Origin: CAZDVQ01 sp964508975
Lineage (GTDB): Bacteria > Bacteroidota > Bacteroidia > Chitinophagales > Saprospiraceae
Assembly (NCBI GenBank): GCA_964508975.1
Contig: CAZDVQ010000006.1
Location: 1 to 64,000 of the forward strand
Length of the DNA: 64,000 bases
Reading direction: 5' to 3'
Part shown: positions 15,662-26,100 of the stretch, piece by piece
Layout: each line of letters begins with the position of its first letter
Position numbering within the stretch: position 1 is the stretch's first letter
The notes under the pieces: model-generated
The model's input: only the letters and a program-made list of their open reading frames with translations
Told to the model about the DNA's origin: nothing
Databases searched by the model: none
Translations under genes and position numbers: made by a program

Positions 15662-17695
15662 ATGCCATTCAAGTTACACTCCAACTACAAGCCAACCGGC
15701 GATCAGCCCCAAGCCATAGAGCAACTCGTAAAAGGCGTGCAACAAGGCGAGAAGGCTCAAGTTTTACTCGGGGTTACAGGCTCTGGTAAAACGTACACCA
15801 TCGCCAACTTGATTGAACAAGTTCAAAAACCAACCGTGGTGCTGAGCCACAACAAAACATTGACTGCTCAATTGTACGGCGAGTTCAAGGCTTTTTTCCC
15901 GGATAATGCCGTGGAATACTTCGTATCGTATTATGACTACTACCAACCAGAGGCTTACAACCCGGTCAGCGATTTATATATTGAGAAAGACTTGGCCATC
16001 AACGCCGAGATTGACAAGCTAAGGCTTAGGGCAACATCACAACTACTCACTGGCCGAAGAGATATTATCATCGTGGCATCTGTGTCGTGTATCTACGGTA
16101 TGGGTAACCCCGAGGATTACAAAAAAGGTATTATCAAGCTACAATTGGGGCAAGTCATTACCCGCAATGCCTTTTTGTATTCCTTAGTAGATAGTCTGTA
16201 CTCGCGCTCTGGCGGTGAACTTGGTCGAGCTAACTTCAGGGTCAACGGTGACACTGTTGACATCAACTTGCCCTACGCCGATTGGGGCCTGCGCATCAGC
16301 TTCTTCGGCGACGAGATTGACGGCATAGAACGCTTTGATTTATCGAATGGCAAACCCCTCGAGAAATTAGACCAGGCCGTTATCTTCCCGGCTAACCTCT
16401 ACGTGGCCCCGAAAGACCGCATGACGGAAATCATGTTCAATATACAAGATGAATTGGCTGCCCAGGAAAAATACTTCGAGAAAGATATGCGCCATCTGGA
16501 AGCTGCCCGCATCCGTGAACGCGTCAACTTCGACCTCGAAATGATGCGCGAACTTGGCTATTGCAGCGGTATCGAAAATTACTCGCGCTTTTTTGATCAA
16601 CGCGAACCGAACTCCCGACCATTTTGCCTCCTCGATTATTTCGGGGACGACTACCTCATGGTCATTGACGAAAGCCACGTAACGATACCTCAGTTCAGGG
16701 GTATGTATGGCGGCGACCGTGCCCGTACCATGAACCTGGTGCATTATGGCTTCCGGTTACCTTCTGCACTGGATAACCGCCCGCTTAACTTTCAAGAGTT
16801 TGAAGGCGTGCAGGATCAAGTGATATATGTCAGCGCTACCCCTAGCGATTACGAACTCGAACAAACGGGTGGGGTAGTGGTGGAACAAATCGTTCGGCCT
16901 ACAGGTCTACTCGATCCGCCGATCGAGGTACGCCCTTGCCTAAACCAAGTGGATGATTTGCTATACGAGATTAACCTCAGGATTGAGCGCCAGGAAAGGG
17001 TACTCGTTACCACCTTGACCAAACGTATGGCCGAGGAGTTGAGCAGCTACATGGGCAAACTCAACATCAAATGCCGCTATATCCACTCTGAAGTTGATAC
17101 TTTTGAACGCGTAGAAATTCTCCGTGACTTAAGGCTTGGCGAGTTTGATGTACTGGTTGGCGTAAACCTCTTGCGGGAAGGTCTCGACTTGCCCGAAGTA
17201 TCGCTTGTAGCCATCATGGATGCAGACAAAGAAGGTTTCCTGCGCAACGACCGTTCTTTAACCCAAACCGCAGGTCGTGCCGCCCGTAACTCGAATGGTC
17301 TGGTTATCATGTATGCAGATAAAGTCACCGGTTCAATGCAACGCACCATCGACGAAACCGAGCGCCGCAGAGCGAAGCAGATTGCCTATAATACGGAACA
17401 CGGCATAACCCCAACGACCGTGTTTAAATCGCGGGAGGATATCATGCACCAAAGCTCGGTGTTGCAGTTTAAAAACCAAGGCAATGCTGGTCTGTATGAA
17501 GAACCACAAAAAGTGGATATGGCTGCCGATCCAGTAGTTCAGTATATGAGTGCTGAACAACTCGAAAAAGCTATCAAGGAAGTAGAGAAAAAAATGAAGG
17601 CCGCAGCCAAGGACCTCGACTTTATCTCGGCGGCACAATACCGCGACGAGATGTTTGCCCTAAAAGCGGTACTCCAAGGCAAAGAGCACAAGTAG
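15662..17695 (+). CDS. uvrB: Excinuclease ABC subunit UvrB
   Basis: The damage-verification helicase of nucleotide excision repair, working with UvrA and UvrC. At 677 residues it is of full family length. Walker A GVTGSGKT is at residues 37-44, a beta-hairpin region with YYDYYQPEAY is near 92-101, the helicase motifs include VIDESHVT and SATPSDYE, QTAGRAARN follows, and the C-terminal UVR motif (about 633-668) binds UvrC. The ATG at 15662 follows the -7 element by 23 bp. Single-gene transcript. An SOS-type operator is not evident. Confidence 0.97.
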   Translation: MPFKLHSNYKPTGDQPQAIEQLVKGVQQGEKAQVLLGVTGSGKTYTIANLIEQVQKPTVVLSHNKTLTAQLYGEFKAFFPDNAVEYFVSYYDYYQPEAYNPVSDLYIEKDLAINAEIDKLRLRATSQLLTGRRDIIIVASVSCIYGMGNPEDYKKGIIKLQLGQVITRNAFLYSLVDSLYSRSGGELGRANFRVNGDTVDINLPYADWGLRISFFGDEIDGIERFDLSNGKPLEKLDQAVIFPANLYVAPKDRMTEIMFNIQDELAAQEKYFEKDMRHLEAARIRERVNFDLEMMRELGYCSGIENYSRFFDQREPNSRPFCLLDYFGDDYLMVIDESHVTIPQFRGMYGGDRARTMNLVHYGFRLPSALDNRPLNFQEFEGVQDQVIYVSATPSDYELEQTGGVVVEQIVRPTGLLDPPIEVRPCLNQVDDLLYEINLRIERQERVLVTTLTKRMAEELSSYMGKLNIKCRYIHSEVDTFERVEILRDLRLGEFDVLVGVNLLREGLDLPEVSLVAIMDADKEGFLRNDRSLTQTAGRAARNSNGLVIMYADKVTGSMQRTIDETERRRAKQIAYNTEHGITPTTVFKSREDIMHQSSVLQFKNQGNAGLYEEPQKVDMAADPVVQYMSAEQLEKAIKEVEKKMKAAAKDLDFISAAQYRDEMFALKAVLQGKEHK

Positions 17696-17701
17696 CTACT
17701 T

Positions 17702-17977
17702 TTAACGCTTTGAAATTTTATTCAAGCTGATGGTTCTTTGACGGTCGCATTTAAAACGGTTCACATCGTCGCTGCGTTTTTTGAGGTGCTTGGTAGCTCT
17801 GCCTTGTACCCTGCGGCGCCAACGCCAGAAGGATTTGGGCTTCATTTCACGGCGCATCAGTTCTATTACGGATTTCTCGTCAAGGCCAAATTGCGCTAAA
17901 ATAGCATCAAATGGCGTGCGGTCTTCCCAGGCCATTTCGATAATGCGGTCGATATCTAATTCAGTACTTGGTTTCAT
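17702..17977 (-). CDS. TIGR03643 / DUF2805 family protein
   Basis: A small basic protein of 91 residues with the family pattern IIEMAWEDRTPFDAI, QFGL, VIxLMRxExKPKSFxxWRxRV and a GRxTKH segment. It is widespread in Bacteroidota and some marine bacteria; the N-terminal half looks like a helix-turn-helix and the basic C-terminus may bind nucleic acid, but the role is not established. It is convergent with uvrB (6 bp apart) and transcribed away from a terminator. Confidence 0.85.
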   Translation of the reverse strand: MKPSTELDIDRIIEMAWEDRTPFDAILAQFGLDEKSVIELMRREMKPKSFWRWRRRVQGRATKHLKKRSDDVNRFKCDRQRTISLNKISKR

Positions 17978-17985
17978 GTTTTGGT

Positions 17986-18032
17986 AAACAACAAAGCCGC
18001 ACGATGGTTTACAGCGTACGGCTTTGTTGTTT
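17986..18032 (-). terminator. Strong hairpin terminator
   Basis: AAACAACAAAGCCG (17986-17999) is the perfect complement of CGGCTTTGTTGTTT (18019-18032), with a 19-base loop. It sits 5 bp after the stop codon of the TraB-like gene on the minus strand and just before the TIGR03643 gene. Confidence 0.8.
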
Positions 18033-18037
18033 ATAAG

Positions 18038-21000
18038 CTAATCGTCATTTCCTGGTGCAGGTGGTGGTGGAGGCGGAGGGGGGATGTCGCCTTCTTCATC
18101 GTAAACCTCGTCGTATTCTTCTACGGTTTCGTCAATGTTTTTGAAGTATGTTTCAACCTCGTCAATGAGCTCCCTTACTTTTTTAGACAAACGGTCGTCG
18201 CTGTAAATATTGTCCTTGTAAAATAAGTCGTAGGGTATGGTAATTGTATTAGGGTCTTTGTACTGCTTACGGCTAATGAATAGATGTTGTTTTTTAGATT
18301 TGATAAATCCATCAGATTTTACCCTGTACACATAGTAGAATTCCTCGTTCTTGGTTTTAGGTACATAGTACTTCATGGACTCTATAACCTCGTAGTCGTA
18401 CAATTCAACGTTGTAGGCAGCCTCTTCCAGGAAACCAAGCATGATAGAGTCTCGGTCAAAAATATCCCAGGGTATGAGATATAAGACCTCGTTGTACCGT
18501 TGCAGGCTAACTAAATCCTTTTGGGCATCTATGTCTCCTCTAAATGCTTCCCACATAAAGTTTGGAACATCTTCGGCGCCGTTCATCAAATCACTCACTA
18601 TACTAGCTCGGTAGCTATCAAATGACGGGCTGTTCCAAATGGCTCTAATGGTTTGATTGCCAGATATATCATTGGGTCGGCCAACACACAACAGTTTAAT
18701 CAAAGCGCGTTTATACTGTAAAATGGCATATTCATCTTCATTTCCGGGTTCTTCGCTTTCTACATCTTCGTCGTAAGCGTCATAAACATCATAATCGTAT
18801 GCACTACTCACTCCAGCCTTTAAAACAGCGGGTAGTTTTTCTACTTCTGAAAAGTACTTTAACAGGCCAACCAATTTGTTGAACTCCTTATCGGTCAGGG
18901 CATATTCTTCATAACCTTCAATGTTTAACGCCCAGTTTTCTAGTAAGTGGCCAAGATGAATCTGGCGGTTGGTATCTTGGAGCATAAGCGGGAGGTACTT
19001 TTCCCTGAAAAGTTCATTGAGTAAAAGCGTCTCGTCAACACCTACCCAGGAGTACATGTCCAACACGCTATTGTTTACGGTACTTGCTTCAATAGGGCTC
19101 GTGTAGATTTCCATCACACGTTCTAATGATATGGGTGAATCATCCAACAGCAAGGCACTCATGATGGTACTGGCAAACGATTCAAGTTTCAGGCTATCCA
19201 AAATACGGAAAGTCGCGTCTAGGGCATAGGGGCTTTCTAGTTCAGAATACAAGATGGCTAGTTTGTGTAGCAAATCAGTATTCTGGTAATTTCTTTCAGC
19301 CAGGAGCAAGCTATCGGATATTTTAATCAAGGCTGGTAAATCTGTACTGTCTAGATTTATCCAGTTTAAGGCTAAGTATAAATTTTGGTCGTAATCTTTC
19401 CGTAAATCTGCCAAGATTTTTTCATTTTTCTTGGCAAAAGGATCCGAAAGCGCCTTGTAAGGTAGTGTATCAATACTACGTATAATTTCAGCCCAAAGGC
19501 TATCGGACACACTAGATTCTGAAAGGAATTCGACTTGGGTAATCGCATCGCCACGGAGTAGAGCCAGCATTTTAATAGGCTGCCCTTCGTATCGCGATAA
19601 TTCATACGTGTAGGCTTTCAAGCCTTTTATGTCTAGGGTATCCGTGTATTCTACGGATTCATAGTTAAGACTAATCTGTGTTTCATCCCATTGCGCCCAA
19701 AAATCGTCATGGTTTTGATACCAATTGTATGGGTTCAACTTGTAAGTAGAAACCGTTATCTCACTACTGGTAGGGCGATGCACACTGCGATAGTTTGCAG
19801 GCATATCAACCTGTGAAACAATATCTTCTGGCATGTAATCAAGCTCCGATTCGCTTGTAATGTTGAATGCCGCAATTCGTAAGGCTTGATTTTTAACGCT
19901 ATCCAGCTGGAGTTTAGGCGCGGCAAAGGGCACTAACTCCAAGCTGTCCATAAAGGCCTTGGCTTCAGCAGCACTGAAAAAATTAGGTCCTTCCAGCAAA
20001 ATGGCTTGATATACCCAACGATCTCTTACACAAGACCACACATGTAATTTATCCTTGCCGTTGATGTCAAGTACAGCTTTGAGGCTAATCAGCTCATCGT
20101 CTAATTCAAATGCCGTTTCCTCGGCTGCCCCGAAAATTTCCTTCCAAGCTTTTAGGCGCTCTTTGCGCCATTTGCTACTCCCTTTTTTGGAGAAAAGATT
20201 GTTGTCATTTTCCTCGTAGTCAAATTCTGTGTTGGGGAAAGAGTACGCGTGCAATTTGAACCATTTGTTCGTTTGCGGAATACTGTTGAACTCGTAACGG
20301 ATAATATCTTGTTCATATCCTGTCAACCCTTCAATGTTCAGTTCTTCATAGCTGTACATATTTTGACCAAGCGAGTCGCCTTGAATCTCAACCTTGTCGA
20401 GGGGTAAAAGCGCCGTCAGGCCTATTTCAGATACATCGAAAACTTTTGGCGCAAATGCTGTGGCGTTATTACCCTGTGCTCTAGTATTTGGCTGTACCCG
20501 TATACTATTCCAAGCTGCTTGTAAACCTGGAAGCATAAATTTTGTAGAGTCATCGGCCAGCAGGTGCAGCGTTACGATGTCGTTGTCCCTGACAAAGTAC
20601 TTAACGGCATGCCAATACCCTTCGTTAAAGCGTTTTTCCATGGTACTGATCGAATCAGTCAATACCATATCAAGTTCAGCTTCTTTAGTCTTGCTTTGGC
20701 TTTTTTTCTTTGGTTTATCCTCAAAAAGGTCGTTCATCAGGTTTCGCTTGCGTTTGAGCCCTTTGTCTAAAGTGCTCAACAACAAGGAGTCGCGGCCAAA
20801 GCTGCGCTGAACCGGGAAGTTGATGTCGGATATGCTCAATTGTACCGCAACGCCCTCGCACATATCCATTCCAAAATAAGTTTTTTGGTTGTGGTTGGTC
20901 GCGATTAACCCCACATTCGTGGAGATGGTAACCCCAAATTTATCGAAATTATAATCAATATTTGGGAGTACTCTATCAAAGTCAGGAAGGCCGTAGCTGG

Positions 21001-21928
21001 TATCCTGTGGAAAGCGAGCTGTCACGGGCCTCAAGGTATAACCCCTGCCCCGAAGTAGTTCAATCAGGTTTGAAGGCCCTACCAAGTGCCCACAGCCCAT
21101 AACGGCTACCAACGATTTTTCCTGTGCAACACTATCTATATAAGCAATCATGTTGTAGTTCCGGCGGATAAACCCAGAGGTGTACATCGACCGGGTAGAG
21201 CCATTTTTCATCAAAAAGTTTTGCAGGCTATCTAAACTTCCTGAGGCATAGATGTCTTTGAACGCTTCCTGTATACTGTCCATATCCCCGAATCCAAATC
21301 CGCCGTTATCATCGTTGTACATGTAGTCCGGCGAAAAGAGGGAGTCTTTCTCCAGCAGCTCTACAGCCTCTTCCGTAACTAGGCTGTCCTGCGTAAATAC
21401 GTTAAGCTCGTTGATATGCCCACGCACGGTTTCCAGCCCTCCGGTGCTTTTCTGGTGGCGCTTAGCCCAAGTATACAGGTATAAATCGAGTACACATGGG
21501 GGAAATGAATCTCCTTCCGAGCGCCTAAATTCTTCAATCACCCAAGAGGAGTATAAGCCTTCCACATTACTCGGGAATATCTCGCTCCAAATACCGCTTC
21601 CAACGCCATATTTATGGGAATACAACATGTACTCCTCCGCGGAGCCATCGTACCTGTCGCGGAAAATATAGAGCGCCAAGGAGTCTGGGTCAATTTCCAT
21701 GGCCAGGGCATCGGCCTGCCCCATGATGATGGCCAGTGAATCCGGAAATTCAAACAGCCGCTTATCGGTCAAGTGCATGGAGCCCATCAGATACGATGGC
21801 TTTTTGAGCCCCTTGCCTGATATCTCCCACAACATGTTGTAGTTTTCTTTTGTACGACTCTGAGCTTCAAGGCTTTGTGCAAATAAAAGCACAGCAAAAA
21901 GGCTACATATTAATTTAATTCTTTGCAT
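18038..21928 (-). CDS. Giant TraB/GumN-type secreted protein
   Basis: A 1296-residue protein with signal peptide MQRIKLICSLFAVLLFAQSL (residues 1-20). Residues about 30-315 match the TraB/GumN fold (PF01963): MGSMHLTD with Gly49 and His52, a central EID motif and a second GxxH in MGCGHLVG. Members are thought to be metalloprotease-like Tiki relatives, but substrates in bacteria are unknown. The remaining 980 residues look like two alpha/beta repeats and a helical region, with no family I recognise. The tail has an acidic stretch and eight consecutive prolines (about 1284-1291). Usual TraB proteins are near 300 residues, so this is a large extension. Single gene with its own terminator. Confidence 0.75.
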   Translation of the reverse strand: MQRIKLICSLFAVLLFAQSLEAQSRTKENYNMLWEISGKGLKKPSYLMGSMHLTDKRLFEFPDSLAIIMGQADALAMEIDPDSLALYIFRDRYDGSAEEYMLYSHKYGVGSGIWSEIFPSNVEGLYSSWVIEEFRRSEGDSFPPCVLDLYLYTWAKRHQKSTGGLETVRGHINELNVFTQDSLVTEEAVELLEKDSLFSPDYMYNDDNGGFGFGDMDSIQEAFKDIYASGSLDSLQNFLMKNGSTRSMYTSGFIRRNYNMIAYIDSVAQEKSLVAVMGCGHLVGPSNLIELLRGRGYTLRPVTARFPQDTSYGLPDFDRVLPNIDYNFDKFGVTISTNVGLIATNHNQKTYFGMDMCEGVAVQLSISDINFPVQRSFGRDSLLLSTLDKGLKRKRNLMNDLFEDKPKKKSQSKTKEAELDMVLTDSISTMEKRFNEGYWHAVKYFVRDNDIVTLHLLADDSTKFMLPGLQAAWNSIRVQPNTRAQGNNATAFAPKVFDVSEIGLTALLPLDKVEIQGDSLGQNMYSYEELNIEGLTGYEQDIIRYEFNSIPQTNKWFKLHAYSFPNTEFDYEENDNNLFSKKGSSKWRKERLKAWKEIFGAAEETAFELDDELISLKAVLDINGKDKLHVWSCVRDRWVYQAILLEGPNFFSAAEAKAFMDSLELVPFAAPKLQLDSVKNQALRIAAFNITSESELDYMPEDIVSQVDMPANYRSVHRPTSSEITVSTYKLNPYNWYQNHDDFWAQWDETQISLNYESVEYTDTLDIKGLKAYTYELSRYEGQPIKMLALLRGDAITQVEFLSESSVSDSLWAEIIRSIDTLPYKALSDPFAKKNEKILADLRKDYDQNLYLALNWINLDSTDLPALIKISDSLLLAERNYQNTDLLHKLAILYSELESPYALDATFRILDSLKLESFASTIMSALLLDDSPISLERVMEIYTSPIEASTVNNSVLDMYSWVGVDETLLLNELFREKYLPLMLQDTNRQIHLGHLLENWALNIEGYEEYALTDKEFNKLVGLLKYFSEVEKLPAVLKAGVSSAYDYDVYDAYDEDVESEEPGNEDEYAILQYKRALIKLLCVGRPNDISGNQTIRAIWNSPSFDSYRASIVSDLMNGAEDVPNFMWEAFRGDIDAQKDLVSLQRYNEVLYLIPWDIFDRDSIMLGFLEEAAYNVELYDYEVIESMKYYVPKTKNEEFYYVYRVKSDGFIKSKKQHLFISRKQYKDPNTITIPYDLFYKDNIYSDDRLSKKVRELIDEVETYFKNIDETVEEYDEVYDEEGDIPPPPPPPPAPGNDD

Positions 21929-22163
21929 AAATATATAAAACTTAATTTGGGTTCATGTTTGGGGACTACAAGAAAATATACGCGATTATCCAACGCAATT
22001 TATAAGGATATAGGTATCGGGAATAGGACTTTGTAGTCACTTGGTTAATCAGACATACAAAACAAATACTTTTTTGATAAACTTGTTGAAAAAAAGCTAA
22101 AAATACACCGTTTACTGTTCAATTCAACTATTAGGCTTGGCTACCGATTCGTTATTCCCGGTC

Positions 22164-22196
22164 ATTTAATCATTTAATCATTTAATCATTTTTTTA
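22164..22196. repeat. Octamer tandem repeat (ATTTAATC)
   Basis: Three perfect units plus part of a fourth, ending directly against the GC-rich element at 22202. Confidence 0.85.
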
Positions 22197-22201
22197 TTTT
22201 T

Positions 22202-22302
22202 AGGGCGCCTCGGCTTCGCCGTCGCTACGCTACGCAGCTCGCTATTCGCTCGGCCCGCGTTGCGGTCTGGCCCTGCGGGCCACTGCTTCGCATCGCTGGC
22301 GC
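22202..22302 (-). repeat. GC-rich hairpin element, subfamily I (reverse)
   Basis: It reads GGGCGCCTCGGCTTCGCCGTCGC through GCTTCGCATCGCTGGCGC, the reverse of the AGCGATG(T)GAAGC start. Most similar to 46891-46999. Confidence 0.8.
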
Positions 22303-22448
22303 AAAACATCGTTCGCATTTTCCCACAACTGAACACTATTCGCGCGAGGGATTGGAGGGGCAGCACGCGCAGCGGGCTGGTGCCGTAGGCACTGAAACCC
22401 CGCAAAGCCCGACGGCCACAGGCCGACGCGCCCAAAAAATAAAAAATG

Positions 22449-22456
22449 TATTTTTG
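22449..22456 (+). promoter_or_regulatory. Bacteroidota -7 element (TATTTTTG), near-leaderless gene
   Basis: TATTTTTG ends only 6 bp before the ATG at 22463, so transcription would begin at or next to the start codon. Confidence 0.55.
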
Positions 22457-22462
22457 TGCCCC

Positions 22463-22699
22463 ATGCAGTCATTACCAACCTACACCAAGCAGCAATTAGC
22501 CTTGCGCAATGGCCAAGACCGACCAGAAATCTGGATCGCGTACAAGGGCTTTATCTATGACGTGAGCCAAAGCCGACTTTGGCGCGATGGAAAGCATTAT
22601 GAACATTGGGCCGGCCAGGATTTAACCCCCGAACTAGCTGATTCTCCGCATGGCGACAAGGTTTTCGAGCGCTTTGAGGCCATTGGGTTGCTACAATAA
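22463..22699 (+). CDS. Cytochrome b5-like heme-binding protein
   Basis: A 78-residue single-domain protein. The pattern WIAYKGFIYDVSQSRLW, then HYEHWAGQDLT and SPHGDKVFERF, matches the compact prokaryotic cytochrome b5-like family (PF00173), with heme-ligand histidines likely in HYEHWAG and SPHGD. It is soluble, with no signal peptide, and may carry electrons or bind a hydrophobic ligand. A longer frame from 22352 runs through a GC-rich repeat and a promoter, so the start is placed at 22463. Confidence 0.85.
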   Translation: MQSLPTYTKQQLALRNGQDRPEIWIAYKGFIYDVSQSRLWRDGKHYEHWAGQDLTPELADSPHGDKVFERFEAIGLLQ

Positions 22700-22703
22700 A
22701 AAA

Positions 22704-22734
22704 CGGAACTACTTGCTAGGCAAATAGTTCCGCT
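22704..22734. terminator. Hairpin terminator after the cytochrome b5-like gene
   Basis: CGGAACTA and TAGTTCCG form an 8-bp stem that follows AAAAAA just after the stop codon. It could serve both strands. Confidence 0.65.
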
Positions 22735-22777
22735 ATTGACATCGTAACGATGGGACGCAGCAGCTACGAAGACTCGA

Positions 22778-22999
22778 TTAATATTCGTCCTCGTTAAACA
22801 TGAAGTCGCCTTTGGTGGGGTAATCCGCCCAGATGTCTTCAATGCCTTCGAAAGATTCGCCTTCGTCGTCAAGCTCTTGTAAGTTTTCAATTACTTCGAT
22901 TGGTGCTCCAGAACGGATCGCATAGTCGATTAGCTCGTCACGGGTGGCGGGCCATGGTGCTTCTTCAAGGTAAGAGGCTAGTTCAAGGGTCCAGAACAT
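22778..22999 (-). CDS. DUF2795 family protein
   Basis: A 73-residue protein, nearly invariant across Bacteroidota. The pattern is ELASYLEEAPWPATRDELIDYAIRSGAP, then VIENLQELDDEG, and it ends DIWADYPTKGDFMFNEDEY. DUF2795 proteins are thought to be small helical proteins, some linked to regulation; no reaction is known. Monocistronic, with a terminator-like hairpin on its downstream side shared with the cytochrome gene. Confidence 0.9.
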   Translation of the reverse strand: MFWTLELASYLEEAPWPATRDELIDYAIRSGAPIEVIENLQELDDEGESFEGIEDIWADYPTKGDFMFNEDEY

Positions 23000-23178
23000 A
23001 TCCGAACAAAATTTAAGATGATGAATGATTTGTTTCTAGTAGCAAACGGGCCGGTTTGGGAGTAGCCCGTTCAATTTGGACGCGAATGTAACGTATTCCA
23101 AGTTCTAAAAACGAAAACGGACCAAAAAAAGTTCTGTTTGCGCCATATAAACTTTTTGAACACGATTTTACCCTGTTA

Positions 23179-26100
23179 TTAGTCGTTGCAAGGGCAGTCT
23201 ACATTGTCGTCGAGGTCAACCAGGCCGTCGTTGTCGTCGTCAACGCCGTTGCCGCAAATTTCGGGGCAGGTATTCACCACCACCACCGTACTGGCATTTG
23301 CCGTACAGCCAACAGTTGTGGTACCAGTTACGTTGTAGGTGCCTGCCGCTAGGCTACCAGCCGCTGGAACCGAAGGGTATGCGCCTGTAGCGGTGTAACC
23401 ATTGGGGCCAGTCCAGGTGTAGGTATTAGCACCGGTTGCAGAAAGCGTGATAGAAGAACCATTACACACAGGGCTATTAGAGTTTGCAAGAATGGTAGGG
23501 GTAGTTGCTGCCGTTAAGTTTAAATTCCTGGTAGCCGTACAACCATCGGCATCGGTAACGGTAACCGTGTAAGTGCCAATGGCTAGGCCGCTAACGGCAG
23601 GCGTTGTGGCACCGGTACTCCAGGTAAAATCATAGAGACCACGGCCACCAGAAGCTTCAACTTGTAATGCACCATTCGCCACACCTACACAAGTAGGGTT
23701 AGTACTAGCTATGGTCGTCAAGCTAACCGTTCCAGTAGCTGCTATTTGGAAACAAGTTCTAGATGTACAGCCATTATTGTCGGTAACGGTAACGCAGTAT
23801 GTGCCACCAGCCAGGTTTATGCGAGTGGGCGTTGGTGCCCCGCCAGAACTCCATGCGTAGGTGAATGGTGCAGTGCCTCCGGTGGTATTCACCTGGGCAG
23901 TGCCGTTGTTCAGGCCACAGGTAGCTGCCGTAGTACTTTGTGCAAAAACTGAGGGAGCCAAAGGAGACGCAAACAGGAATTCGGTCCTTGTAGTTGAACA
24001 TCCTGTGGCAGTATTAGTTATGGTAACCGTATAAAGACCTTGGTTTAAACCTGCAATGGTGGAGGTATTTGTACCAAAAGAAGAACCGCCGTTAGACCAT
24101 GTAAAGTTGTAGGTTCCAGCACTGCTAACGTTTACCCTAACTTGACCGTCGCTACCACAGATTGGCTGGGTCAATACCGCTGCTGATACAGGTAGAGTAT
24201 TAACGGTAACAACAAAGTTGATGTTGGTAGGGCAGCTGAGCCTAGTTTGTCCAGCAGTTACAATTTCATTGTAAACGGTTGCCGTAAATGTAGTGGTTGC
24301 AGTTGGCCGAACCACAACGCTATTGCTGTTGTACTGTATAATGGCATCAGTTGGCGACCATACCACAGAGTCGCTAGCGTTTAAGCCGCTAAGACTTAAG
24401 GTTGCACTACTACCCAAACAAATGGGTACGTTGCCAGAGCCAGTTGGCGTTGGCCTTCGGTCAACAAATAGGTAAACCGTTTTGGTGCTAGATAAACCGC
24501 AACAGTCGGTAACCAAATTAAGAGTTACGGGGTAGAAGCCTGGGGTATTAAATTGGGTTGCATTTGTGATGCGCACACTGCCTGGGTTGGCAACGGCACC
24601 GTTGAAGTTCCAAACGTATGAATTAGCAGTGTATTGACTCTCAAAAGAAGCAAATTGGCCAACGCAGAGTTGGAACGTATCGACGCCTAGCTGGTTGGCA
24701 TTGCTTAAAATGACAGGAACTGTAGCGCCATCGTAGGACACATTATGGAAGCCAGTATAAGTATTGACACCTACGCTAACCGAATAGCGTGCAATTTGGC
24801 TGTATTGTGTTGTAGCAGATGGTATTGCCCCTGCCGTGGCAGGGGCTGCCGCATTACCAACAAGGTCGAAGTCCCATGCACCTGCAGCCGCGGTGGTGTA
24901 GGTTACGTTGGTATTGGTACAATTAACGTTGGTTACAGTTATCGTTGGTTGGCCAGGTAGGTTAAAATTACTTACGTTGGTTGCCAAGGCTGTACCGCTT
25001 TGAAGGTGAATAGCGATGGATTGTCCGGGTTGGCCAGCTCCGCCAGCGCCACCGTTACCGCCAGGACCACCAGCGCCGCCAGTGCCACCACGGCCAATTT
25101 CGCCAGTACAAGTTGAGCCACCCACGCCGCCTGTACCACCATTTCCGCCATTTCCGCCGGCACCGCCAACGCCTCCGGCACCAGCTGTGCCAGCGACTAC
25201 TCGGGATTGATTTACGATACCACTGGCGCCGTTTAGGGCTAGGTACAAACCATAGGACGAACCGCCACCACGTCCACCAGTACCACCAGTGCCGCCTTGA
25301 CCGCCGCCGCCGCCGCCGCCATTGCCTTGGCCATTATCGCAAAATGTACAAACTTGCCGCCCGCCGCCGCCGCCGCCGCCGCCGCCGCGACCACCACAAC
25401 CATCGGTTCCTGTGCCCCCTTGCGCACCGGGCACCCAAAAGTTACCTGCATGGGAGCCTGCCGCACCTGCAGCTCCTGTGGTGCCAGATGCACCAGTTGT
25501 CCCGACAGTACCGTTGGCGCCAGTTCCACCAGGGTCGCCTTCGCCACCTCTAGTGCCACCTCCACCAGCAACCGTACAGGCAGAGCCTCCGCCATTACCA
25601 CCGTTGCCTGCATTGTTCGTACTACATTCGTCGCCACCAGCGCCGCCGCCGCCGCCGCCGCCGCCGTTTCGGCCTGTACTTGTAGTTCCGGCGTTACCGT
25701 TGTTTTGAGTGCCATTGGCTGCTGCGCCTCCAGTGCCAGCAGCTGTGCCACCGGCACCTGCACCGCCGGAACCGCCAGCAGCACCAGCATTACCCGATGA
25801 AAATGTACAAGTTCCGCCATCACATGAACCTCCTAACCCTCCTCCACCATTGCCGCCAGTAACACCGGCGGTGCCAGTGGCTCCACCAGCTCCAGCCGCC
25901 GCCGCTCCTGGCAATATCTGCGTACGGATAAAGTTATAGTTTGAACAATTGGTCAGGTGTACCCCGTAGGTCGACATGCCCGGTTGGTTGGCCGCAGCAG
26001 TGGTAATTGTCACATCTTGAAAACGGAAGCCCGTTACGCTGTTCCCGTAAAATGCTACTAAGCGTTGGGCATTTACAGCCCCTTCTGGGTTTGAGGTTGT

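Larger units (their letters stand above)
21929..22462. other. Gap with octamer repeats and GC-rich DNA
   Basis: No gene is supportable. 22164-22196 holds three and a half copies of an 8-bp unit (ATTTAATC). 22202-22302 is a GC-rich element of subfamily I in reverse, and 22345-22438 is a second, more diverged GC-rich block ending CGCGCCCAAAAAAT. Frames through these blocks are Arg/Ala-rich artefacts. Confidence 0.6.

Noticed and set aside
25016..25939. Proline-, histidine- and alanine-rich frames on + and in other minus frames
   Set aside because: Antisense and shifted-frame shadows of the glycine-rich block of the adhesin gene.
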